The notes under the pieces were generated by a model, which searched no databases, was not told the DNA's origin, and saw only the letters and a program-made list of their open reading frames with translations. A program made the translations under genes and the position numbers. 6,143 bases of DNA from contig JAYWIG010000344.1 in the NCBI GenBank assembly GCA_043789035.1, forward strand, positions 1 through 6,143, read 5' to 3'. This document shows positions 1 to 5,387 of this stretch, in pieces (the first letter of the stretch is position 1; each line of letters begins with the position of its first letter). The DNA is from JAYWIG01 sp043789035 (GTDB taxonomy: Bacteria; Pseudomonadota; Gammaproteobacteria; Burkholderiales; Burkholderiaceae_E).

Positions 1-161
1 GAGCGTACGACATTGATGGCAACCTTCGCGTAACTTTCATCGAAGTTGCTTGCCAGCATTGTGGCAAGCATTTCTTCGTCAGTCTTACCGCCAACTACGC
101 TACCGGCAAGCCAATCTTGCCATGAGGGTTCAAGAACGGGCATCGCAGGTAATGTAGACAT
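1..161 (-). CDS. 5' end of an unidentified gene, possibly a 2OG-Fe(II) oxygenase (partial)
   Basis: An open frame begins at an ATG (161-159) and runs off the left edge, giving 53 residues that start MSTLPAMPVLEPSWQDWL. It lies 27 bases after the ilvC stop on the same strand, so it is probably co-transcribed with ilvIHC. The visible part is a short helical segment of the pattern W..WL, then a glycine-rich turn, then an acidic stretch, ML, FDE and A.VA. From memory this resembles the N-terminal lead-in of prolyl-4-hydroxylase-like 2OG-Fe(II) oxygenases in Burkholderiales. The catalytic HxD...H core would lie outside the window, so the function is a weak inference. No clear Shine-Dalgarno precedes either Met1 or the alternative Met7, so the start is uncertain. 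The coding call itself is supported by the open frame, the tight spacing and the sensible composition. Confidence 0.6.
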   Translation of the reverse strand, partial: MSTLPAMPVLEPSWQDWLAGSVVGGKTDEEMLATMLASNFDESYAKVAINVVR

Positions 162-188
162 GGCTTGAAATAGGTAAGTGCCTAGAGC

Positions 189-1205
189 TTAGTTTTTGCT
201 CTTATCAACGAGTTTGTTTGCTTTGATCCATGGCATCATCGCACGAAGCTTCTCACCAACCACTTCGATTTCATGCTCTGCAGTAATACGACGGCGAGAA
301 GTCAAAGTTGGAGCACCGGCCTTGTTTTCAAGGATAAAAGCTTTGGCGTATTCACCAGTTTGAATATCTTTCAATATATCCTTCATGACACGCTTTGTTT
401 CAGCTGTAACAACGCGAGGGCCGCTTACATACTCACCAAACTCAGCGTTATTTGAAATTGAATAATTCATGTTGGCGATACCGCCTTCATAGATTAAGTC
501 AACGATCAACTTCAACTCATGCAAGCACTCAAAGTAAGCCATCTCGGGCGCATATCCTGCTTCGGTCAATGTCTCGTAACCTGCTTTAATCAACTCAACA
601 GCGCCACCGCATAAAACAGCCTGTTCACCGAACAAATCGGTTTCAGTCTCTTCACGGAAGTTTGTCTCGATAATGCCCGCACGGCCACCGCCAATTGCGC
701 AAGCGTATGACAATGCCATATCGCGAGCTTTACCAGACACGTCTTGATGCACAGCAACCAAGCAAGGCACGCCGCCGCCTTGAGCATAAGTACTACGAAC
801 CGTGTGGCCCGGAGCTTTAGGAGCAATCATCACAACATCGATGTCGCTACGCGGCACAACTTGACCATAATGAACGTTAAAGCCGTGAGCGAAGGCCAAA
901 GTTGCGCCCTTCTTCATATTAGGTGCTACATCTTCGTTATAAACGGCAGCAATATGCTCATCAGGCATCAACATCATGACGAAATCCGCGCCTTTAACAG
1001 CCTCTCTAACTTCAGCGGCTATGAGCTTAGCTTTTTTAACTTTGTCCCAGCTTGGGCCGCCTTTGCGGGCACCAACAGTGACTTTAATGCCTGAATCATT
1101 CAAATTCAAGGCGTGTGCGTGGCCTTGCGAACCATAACCAATAATGGCTACTTTCTTACCCTTAATGAGTTTTAGGTCGCAATCTTTATCGTAAAAAACT
1201 TTCAT
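189..1205 (-). CDS. ilvC: Ketol-acid reductoisomerase (NADP+), class I
   Basis: Cytoplasmic, Mg-dependent, NADPH-using enzyme that isomerises and reduces acetolactate or acetohydroxybutyrate to the dihydroxy acid, the second common step of valine, leucine and isoleucine synthesis. With the start at ATG 1205 it has 338 residues, the standard class I length. The N-terminal Rossmann domain carries GYGSQGHAHA (residues 23-32), and the following loop has Arg47 and Ser52, as expected for NADPH preference. The catalytic and metal-binding set is complete: His107 (AHGFN), Lys130 (PKAPGH), Asp190 and Glu194 (TDLFGE), Glu226 and Glu230 (FECLHE), and Ser251. A TTG four codons upstream is in frame but overlaps the Shine-Dalgarno, so it was not used. 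The gene follows ilvH after 23 bases and is the third gene of the operon. No truncation or odd residue was seen. Confidence 0.98.
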   Translation of the reverse strand: MKVFYDKDCDLKLIKGKKVAIIGYGSQGHAHALNLNDSGIKVTVGARKGGPSWDKVKKAKLIAAEVREAVKGADFVMMLMPDEHIAAVYNEDVAPNMKKGATLAFAHGFNVHYGQVVPRSDIDVVMIAPKAPGHTVRSTYAQGGGVPCLVAVHQDVSGKARDMALSYACAIGGGRAGIIETNFREETETDLFGEQAVLCGGAVELIKAGYETLTEAGYAPEMAYFECLHELKLIVDLIYEGGIANMNYSISNNAEFGEYVSGPRVVTAETKRVMKDILKDIQTGEYAKAFILENKAGAPTLTSRRRITAEHEIEVVGEKLRAMMPWIKANKLVDKSKN

Positions 1206-1211
1206 GTATAT

Positions 1212-1215
1212 CTCC
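1212..1215 (-). promoter_or_regulatory. Ribosome binding site of ilvC
   Basis: GGAG lies 6 bases upstream of the ATG at 1205 (GGAGATATACATG). It fixes the start at MKVFYDKD, the usual class I beginning, and excludes the in-frame TTG at 1217, whose downstream bases form the site itself. Confidence 0.85.
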
Positions 1216-1228
1216 AAATCAATAAGGG

Positions 1229-1720
1229 TTAGGCTTTTAAAACGCGCTCACCGCGGGCAATGCCCGAAGTACCGGTGCGTACGGTTTCGAGAATGGCAGC
1301 ACGATCAATAGCCTCAATAAAGGCATCAAGCTTGCTACCGTCCCCAGTAAGTTCAATGGTGTAACTTTTATCGGTTACGTCGATGATACGGCCACGGAAA
1401 ATATCACTCACTCGTTTAAGTTCTTCGCGATCTTTGCCTACCGCGCGAACTTTAATAAGCATTAACTCGCGTTCGAGATGCGGTGATTCAGTGAGGTCAA
1501 CTACTTTCACTATATCAACCAATCGATTGAGTTGCTTGGTAATTTGCTCGATCACGTCATCGGACCCACTCGTCGCGATTGTCACTCGCGAAAGTGAGGG
1601 ATCTTCTGTCGGGGCTACTGTTAAGGTTTCGATGTTGTAACCGCGTGCGGAGAATAGCCCTACGACGCGAGACAAAGCCCCAGGCTCATTCTCAAGAAGC
1701 ATTGCAATGATATGTCTCAT
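1229..1720 (-). CDS. ilvH: Acetolactate synthase small (regulatory) subunit
   Basis: Regulatory partner of IlvI. It stimulates the catalytic subunit and confers feedback inhibition by valine. The product has 163 residues, the same length as E. coli IlvH, and aligns with it end to end. The N-terminal ACT domain covers about residues 1-78 and contains LLENEPGALSRV and GLFSARGYNIE. Asn11, Gly14 and Asn29, which in E. coli IlvH line the valine site, are all present, so valine sensitivity is expected (inference). The C-terminal small-subunit domain contains the IFRGRIIDVT segment and the KLDAF segment. The ATG (1720-1718) overlaps the ilvI stop in TAATG, and a strong GGAGG (1732-1728) lies 7 bases upstream. 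This points to coupled translation that keeps the two subunits in step. Confidence 0.97.
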   Translation of the reverse strand: MRHIIAMLLENEPGALSRVVGLFSARGYNIETLTVAPTEDPSLSRVTIATSGSDDVIEQITKQLNRLVDIVKVVDLTESPHLERELMLIKVRAVGKDREELKRVSDIFRGRIIDVTDKSYTIELTGDGSKLDAFIEAIDRAAILETVRTGTSGIARGERVLKA

Positions 1721-3441
1721 TACACAGCCTCCGGTCTAAGCAACATTTCACTCAGGCCTTTACCACCCTGCACCATTGGGAATACGTTTTCTTCTCTATC
1801 AGTAATGAAGTCGATAAACACGCAACGGTCTTTATACTTACCAAATGCATCGCGTAACGCCGGTTCGACGTCCTCGGGCTTTTCAACCTTAATTCCGATA
1901 TGGCCGTAGGCCTGGGCAAGTGCCACAAAATCTGGCAGCGCGTCCATATACGACTCGGAATAGCGCGATTCATACTCAAGCTCTTGCCATTGGCGAACCA
2001 TCCCTAAATAGCGATTGTTCAAATTGATAATTTTCACAGGTAAGTTGTATTGCTTGCAGGTTGAAAGCTCTTGAATACACATTTGTATCGAGCCCTCTCC
2101 AGTAATACAGGCAACTTGCGAGCCAGGGTTAGCCAACAAAACGCCCATCGCATACGGCAAACCAACGCCCATAGTCCCTAAGCCGCCAGAGTTGATCCAA
2201 CGACGAGGTTTGTCGAACCGATAGTATTGGGCAGCAAACATTTGGTGCTGACCAACGTCGGAGGTAATAAACGCATCGCCCTTGGTAATTTCCCACAGCT
2301 TTTCAACTACGGCTTGCGGCTTAATCGTGCTCGAACTGGTATCGTATTTAAGGCTATCTTTTTTGCGCCATTCATTGATTTGATCCCACCACTTTTGCAG
2401 TTCTACCGACTTCGGCTTTTGGCCTGCAGCAAAAGCTTCTTCGAGCAGCATGACGAAATCGCTCAAGGTCTCTTTCACGTCGCCGACGATTGGCACATCT
2501 GCCTTCACCCGTTTGCTGATCGAGGATGGATCAATGTCGAGATGAATAATCTTGCGTGGGTTTTGGGCAAAGTGCTTCGGGTTGCCGATGACTCGGTCAT
2601 CAAAACGTGCGCCGACGCCAATCAAAACGTCGCAATTCTGCATTGCCATGTTGCACTCGTAGGTTCCGTGCATACCTGGCATGCCGACAAATTTGCTGTC
2701 GCTTGCTTTGTAGGCACCTAAACCCATCAGGGTATTCGTACAGGGAAAACCCAACAAATCAACAAACTTGTTCAGCTCCGGCGATGCATTGCCGAGGATG
2801 ACGCCACCACCGGCATAAATCATCGGGCGCTCAGCATTCATAATGAGATGAATGGCTTTTTTGATTTGCCCTTGATGCCCTTTTACCACTGGGTTGTACG
2901 AGCGCATAGTTATCGTTTTAGGGTATTCGAACTTGCACTTATTCTTCGTGATGTCCTTGGGGATATCAACCAGTACCGGGCCAGGACGACCAGACGTAGC
3001 AATGATGAAGGCTTTGCGAATAGTTGTCGCTAAGTCTTTGACATCTTTCACGAGGAAATTATGTTTGACACACGGCCGAGTAATACCAACGGTGTCACAT
3101 TCCTGGAATGCGTCTTCACCAATAGCATGTGTCGGCACTTGACCAGACAAGATCACCATTGGGATTGAATCCATGTAGGCAGTCGCTATGCCAGTCACTG
3201 CATTGGTGACCCCAGGGCCACTAGTGACTAAACAAACACCGACTTTTTCCGTCGATCTTGAGTAAGCATCTGCGGCATGCACTGCAGCTTGCTCGTGGCG
3301 CACGAGGATGTGCTGAAACTTTTTTTGCTTATAAATGGCATCGTAAATATAAAGTACTGCGCCACCTGGGTATCCAAACACATGTTCGATACCCTCTTCT
3401 TGTAGACATCGAACGACGATGTCCGCTCCGGTCATTTCCAT
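1720..3441 (-). CDS. ilvI: Acetolactate synthase, catalytic (large) subunit, IlvI type
   Basis: ThDP- and FAD-dependent enzyme that condenses pyruvate with a second pyruvate or 2-oxobutyrate to give acetolactate or acetohydroxybutyrate, the first committed step for branched-chain amino acids. The product has 573 residues. It shows the three expected domains: N-terminal ThDP pyrimidine-binding (about 1-170, catalytic Glu50 in RHEQAAVH), the central FAD-binding region (about 190-330, with MRSYNP just before it and GARFDDR within it), and C-terminal ThDP diphosphate-binding (about 375-540). It resembles E. coli IlvI throughout. The Mg-binding motif reads GEG (448-450) ... NN (475-476), rather than the canonical GDG ... 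NN. ATG 3441 was chosen because GGAG (3454-3451) lies 9 bases upstream; the ATG two codons later is less well spaced. It is the first gene of the operon and overlaps ilvH by one base. Confidence 0.97.
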   Translation of the reverse strand: MEMTGADIVVRCLQEEGIEHVFGYPGGAVLYIYDAIYKQKKFQHILVRHEQAAVHAADAYSRSTEKVGVCLVTSGPGVTNAVTGIATAYMDSIPMVILSGQVPTHAIGEDAFQECDTVGITRPCVKHNFLVKDVKDLATTIRKAFIIATSGRPGPVLVDIPKDITKNKCKFEYPKTITMRSYNPVVKGHQGQIKKAIHLIMNAERPMIYAGGGVILGNASPELNKFVDLLGFPCTNTLMGLGAYKASDSKFVGMPGMHGTYECNMAMQNCDVLIGVGARFDDRVIGNPKHFAQNPRKIIHLDIDPSSISKRVKADVPIVGDVKETLSDFVMLLEEAFAAGQKPKSVELQKWWDQINEWRKKDSLKYDTSSSTIKPQAVVEKLWEITKGDAFITSDVGQHQMFAAQYYRFDKPRRWINSGGLGTMGVGLPYAMGVLLANPGSQVACITGEGSIQMCIQELSTCKQYNLPVKIINLNNRYLGMVRQWQELEYESRYSESYMDALPDFVALAQAYGHIGIKVEKPEDVEPALRDAFGKYKDRCVFIDFITDREENVFPMVQGGKGLSEMLLRPEAV

Positions 3442-3502
3442 TTTTTAAAACTCCGTCAAAGGCCAGGGTTGCACTGATCGTCGGCGCCTGAGCGAACTTC
3501 GT

Positions 3503-3532
3503 CTAAAAAATTAGGTATTTAGCGAAACGCAT
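3503..3532 (-). CDS. Candidate 9-residue leader peptide upstream of ilvI
   Basis: ATG at 3532 opens a 9-codon frame, MRFAKYLIF, ending in TAG. GAGGT (3545-3541) lies 8 bases upstream, a well-placed Shine-Dalgarno, and the stop is 61 bases before the ilvI start. The frame covers segment C and enters segment D of the candidate leader structure, so a translating ribosome would block those pairings. It has only one Leu and one Ile codon, adjacent to each other. This is far weaker than the codon runs of classic branched-chain leader peptides. It may be chance; I keep it because of the Shine-Dalgarno and its placement. Confidence 0.3.
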   Translation of the reverse strand: MRFAKYLIF

Positions 3533-3539
3533 AGTCGCA

Positions 3540-3555
3540 GACCTCGAAACAGGTC
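3540..3555 (-). repeat. Small inverted repeat around the leader-ORF ribosome binding site
   Basis: On the minus strand GACCT-gtttcg-AGGTC (3555-3540) can form a 5-bp stem with a 6-base loop, extendable by a G-U pair. The stem includes most of the GAGGT Shine-Dalgarno of the 9-codon ORF. The left arm also belongs to an overlapping dyad, ACAGG-T-CCTGT (3549-3559 on the plus strand). It could be a ribosome-access switch, an operator, or chance. Confidence 0.3.
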
Positions 3556-3720
3556 CTGTGAGATTGATTGAGCGCCGGCACAAACTTTATGGGCTGTGCA
3601 AGAGCAGTAAACTAAGAACCTTCGCTAAACAGAGTGCCGTTTAACGAAAAACCTCAGGGATGAAGGATTGAGTATCAAACCGACAACCCACGATTCTACG
3701 TTATTTAGCCGTAATGTAGC

Positions 3721-3746
3721 TGTAACTCTCTGATAGCATCTGCGTC
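3721..3746 (+). promoter_or_regulatory. Predicted ECF-sigma-type promoter of the sigma-factor operon
   Basis: TGTAAC (3721-3726) is separated by exactly 16 bases from CGTC (3743-3746). This matches the general form of ECF promoters: an AAC-containing -35 element, a 16-17 base spacer and a CGTC-like -10. Transcription would start near 3753, giving a leader of about 43 bases before the sigma-factor start at 3796. No good housekeeping promoter was found closer to the gene. The position suggests that the sigma factor transcribes its own operon, as many ECF factors do (inference). Confidence 0.5.
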
Positions 3747-3782
3747 AATAGAGAAGAAATGCTGGATTTTGAATAAACGCTT

Positions 3783-3787
3783 GGGAG
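3783..3787 (+). promoter_or_regulatory. Ribosome binding site that fixes a TTG start
   Basis: GGGAG lies 8 bases upstream of TTG 3796. The next in-frame ATG is at codon 40, inside conserved sigma region 2, so this Shine-Dalgarno is the main sequence evidence for the TTG start of the sigma-factor gene. Confidence 0.7.
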
Positions 3788-3795
3788 TTAAATAG

Positions 3796-4368
3796 TTGGC
3801 TACGCCTGCTGAAATTGATGCTTTTTTAGCATCGGTAGAAAGGCGTGCCTTCAAACAGGCCGCCTACGCAGTGCGAGATGACGAGGCGGCGCTCGATATC
3901 GTTCAAGATGCGATGATGAAGCTAACCGAGAAGTACTCGGATAAGCCTATGACAGAGATTCCCCCTCTCTTCCAAAGAATCTTGCAAAACGTTACGATGG
4001 ATCACTTCCGTCGGCAAAAAGTTCGAAATACTTGGGTGACATTGCTGTCATCAATGCACGGTGACAGCGACGAAGAGGGTGGCGACAGAGATATCCTTGA
4101 GAGTTTGGAGGCTGAAGCAGGTTCGGAGGGTTCTGAAAGTGCCGCCGATCAGGTCGAGCGATATCAGGTGTTGGCGCAAATCGAGGAGGAGATAAAAAAA
4201 CTCCCTCGACGTCAACGAGAAGCGTTTTTAATGCGTTATTGGGAGGATATGGACGTGGCTGAAACTGCTGCAGCAATGGGATGTTCAGAAGGAAGCGTTA
4301 AAACGCACTGTTCTAGGGCAACGCATACGTTAGCTGCGGCTTTGTCTGCCAAAGGACTCACACTATGA
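3796..4368 (+). CDS. RNA polymerase sigma factor, sigma-70 family, ECF-like
   Basis: 190-residue sigma factor with only regions 2 and 4. Region 2 spans about residues 13-76: RRAFKQAAYAVRDDE, then ALDIVQDAMMKLTEKY for core binding, then VTMDHFRRQKVR, the usual end of region 2. Region 4 spans about 122-182: LPRRQREAFLMRYWEDM followed by a helix-turn-helix, VAETAAAMGCSEGSVKTHCSRA, for -35 recognition. The linker (about 88-120) is unusually acidic, rich in Asp, Glu, Ser and Gly. The start is TTG, supported by GGGAG 8 bases upstream and by a complete region 2. The stop overlaps the next gene in ATGA, so the candidate anti-sigma is translationally coupled. An ECF-type promoter upstream suggests autoregulation. 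The regulon is not known from this sequence. The family call is strong; a gene symbol is not justified. Confidence 0.92.
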   Translation: MATPAEIDAFLASVERRAFKQAAYAVRDDEAALDIVQDAMMKLTEKYSDKPMTEIPPLFQRILQNVTMDHFRRQKVRNTWVTLLSSMHGDSDEEGGDRDILESLEAEAGSEGSESAADQVERYQVLAQIEEEIKKLPRRQREAFLMRYWEDMDVAETAAAMGCSEGSVKTHCSRATHTLAAALSAKGLTL

Positions 4369-4784
4369 AAAACCAACATTTACCCCACTCTACCGACGCG
4401 TTAGGCGCGCTTATTGCAAAACGCTTAGACGATTCGACAGAAAAACTCCCTTTTAGAGTTTCTCAACGTCTAGCGAATTCTCGCAAAGCCGCCATTGCGG
4501 CCATCCCTGTTCGGACTTTACAAACCGCCGAAACGGTTTCAACCCAAAGTTCCGGCGATTCACTCAGTCTTGGTCGATTTTCAGGTTGGACATGGAAAGC
4601 GCTTGGCTTTGGCTTACCCGCCTTGGTTCTTGCGGCAGGTTTGGTGTTCATATCAAACTACAGCGACGATCAAGAAGCTGATGAGCAAGCTTCCATAGAT
4701 GCAGCCGTACTTACCGATGATGTACCAATTTCGACCTATGCAGATCGGGGCTTTGGAGTATACATTCGCAATGTGCAGCAGTAA
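4365..4784 (+). CDS. DUF3619 family one-pass membrane protein, candidate anti-sigma factor
   Basis: 139 residues. An N-terminal soluble part (about 13-46, LGALIAKRLDDSTEKLPFRV onwards) is basic and likely helical. A polar linker follows, then one strong membrane segment (about 75-97, from WTWKALGFG through LAAGLVFIS), then an acidic C-terminal tail ending in a DVPISTYADRGFGVYI-type motif that I associate with DUF3619. The start overlaps the sigma-factor stop (ATGA), with AAAGGA about 8 bases upstream. The layout is that of one-pass anti-sigma factors: a cytoplasmic N-terminal domain to hold the sigma factor and an outer tail. The coupled position right after an ECF sigma gene supports this role by inference. 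There is no zinc-binding HxxxCxxC motif, so it is not a ZAS-type anti-sigma. Its 3' end overlaps the next gene by 14 bases. Confidence 0.85.
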   Translation: MKNQHLPHSTDALGALIAKRLDDSTEKLPFRVSQRLANSRKAAIAAIPVRTLQTAETVSTQSSGDSLSLGRFSGWTWKALGFGLPALVLAAGLVFISNYSDDQEADEQASIDAAVLTDDVPISTYADRGFGVYIRNVQQ

Positions 4785-5385
4785 CTTTGGAACGAGCTTA
4801 CGTTTCTTCAGTCTAGCGATAGTGCTTGGGTTTTGTTTCGGCCTTCATTCAACAGTGATAGCCCAATCTGACGATCAAGCTGTCAGCACGACACCGGGCA
4901 CGATTTTCCGAAAATCTTTGGTAAATGCAGCCGAGCCGCTTTGGGTCGATCTGTCGCCTGCGAACAAAACGTTTCTAAAGCCGTTTGAAAAATCTTGGTA
5001 TACGTTGTCAGCAGTTGAGCGTAAATCCTGGGTAACACTTGCAAACAAAGTTCCAAAACTAAGCGCGCCGGAGCAGAAAAAAGCGGCAGCAAAAGTGAGC
5101 GAATGGGCAGCGTTGACGCCTGAGCAGCGCAAACTTGCGCGCGCTAACTACCGCCTTGCTCAAAATCTGAACCAAGATGAACGCAAAGAGCAATGGCAGA
5201 AGTACGAATCAATGACACCTGCACAACGGGCGGTTCTTCGAGGCTCAGGGTGGACGAGCAATACTGCAGCCAAGCACGGTGGTTCGACAACAGGCTTGGC
5301 CAAAGAGGCAGCTCAACCTATTAAGGACATCAAGGCTAAGGATACTAAAAGCCAGCCTAAACTTGCCGAAGTTCAAAAGAAGTAG
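4771..5385 (+). CDS. Exported DUF3106 family protein with LTPEQR-like repeats
   Basis: 204 residues from ATG 4771, which overlaps the preceding gene by 14 bases and has GGAG 12 bases upstream. This start gives a clean signal peptide: polar N-terminus with Arg11, hydrophobic core FFSLAIVLGFCFG, and a likely cut after VIA (residue 31). Earlier in-frame ATGs would bury the signal and lie deep inside the upstream gene. The mature part has a DUF3106-like region (about 68-158) made of repeated units: W..LSAVERKSW, LSAPEQKKAA, W.ALTPEQRKLAR and Y.SMTPAQRAVL. The C-terminal 45 residues are low-complexity and rich in Lys, Ala and Ser. It is probably periplasmic. The repeats recall the LTxxQ motif of CpxP/Spy proteins, but that link is only by eye. 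Its place after sigma and candidate anti-sigma genes suggests an envelope sensor or effector. Confidence 0.85.
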   Translation: MCSSNFGTSLRFFSLAIVLGFCFGLHSTVIAQSDDQAVSTTPGTIFRKSLVNAAEPLWVDLSPANKTFLKPFEKSWYTLSAVERKSWVTLANKVPKLSAPEQKKAAAKVSEWAALTPEQRKLARANYRLAQNLNQDERKEQWQKYESMTPAQRAVLRGSGWTSNTAAKHGGSTTGLAKEAAQPIKDIKAKDTKSQPKLAEVQKK

Positions 5386-5387
5386 TT

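Larger units (their letters stand above)
3491..3648 (-). promoter_or_regulatory. Candidate ilv leader with alternating, mutually exclusive hairpins
   Basis: Read on the minus strand towards ilvI there are five related segments: A TTCGTTAAAC (3648-3639), B GTTTAGCGAA (3630-3621), C TTCGCTAAA (3526-3518), D TTTAGACGAA (3507-3498) and E TTCGCT (3496-3491). As RNA, A pairs with B over 10 positions (one U-G wobble, 8-base loop). B can instead pair with C over 9 perfect pairs, and C with D over 9 pairs with one bulged A and a 10-base loop. Between B and C lies a 5-bp stem GCACA/TGTGC (3599-3578). Such overlapping pairings suit an attenuator or structured leader for ilvIHC. At DNA level the same copies could be protein-binding sites. 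The pattern is seen in the sequence; its function is inferred. Confidence 0.35.
3442..3795. other. Divergent intergenic region between ilvI and the sigma-factor gene
   Basis: 354 bases separate the two outward-facing operons, with no full-length gene between them. The ilvI-proximal part (3491-3648) holds alternating copies of a 9-10 base motif, several short inverted repeats and a 9-codon ORF, all read on the minus strand. The sigma-proximal part (3721-3790) holds an ECF-type promoter and a Shine-Dalgarno. The middle (3649-3720) shows nothing clear. I see no convincing intrinsic terminator: no strong GC-rich hairpin is followed by a T run on either strand. Confidence 0.8.

Noticed and set aside
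1206..1217. In-frame TTG four codons upstream of ilvC as the start
   Set aside because: It overlaps the GGAG that serves the ATG at 1205, and the ATG gives the standard 338-residue protein.
2227..2721. 164-codon plus-strand open frame antisense to ilvI
   Set aside because: It lies wholly opposite a well-conserved gene, has no recognisable motif, and is a typical shadow frame. The same goes for antisense frames at 744-1094 and 1383-1640.
3442..3502. Intrinsic terminator (attenuator) between the 9-codon ORF and ilvI
   Set aside because: I looked for a GC-rich hairpin followed by T residues. GGCGCC and short CAGG/CCTG pairings occur, but none makes a stable stem next to a T run.
3589..3615. 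Eight-codon plus-strand ORF (MGCARAVN) upstream of the sigma gene
   Set aside because: It has no Shine-Dalgarno and lies upstream of the predicted promoter of that operon.
3700..3738. Twelve-codon minus-strand ORF (MLSESYSYITAK) in the ilv upstream region
   Set aside because: It has no Shine-Dalgarno, is poor in branched-chain codons, and probably lies at or before the ilv transcription start.
3720..3748. Sigma-70 promoter for ilvI: TTGACG (3748-3743) with TTACAG 17 bases downstream on the minus strand
   Set aside because: The -35 is good but the -10 is poor. Another -10-like box, TAGAAT (3698-3693), has no matching -35. Neither was strong enough to list as a feature.
4699..4770. Earlier start for the DUF3106 gene
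   Set aside because: It would overlap the DUF3619 gene by 86 bases and place 24 non-hydrophobic residues before a clear signal peptide.
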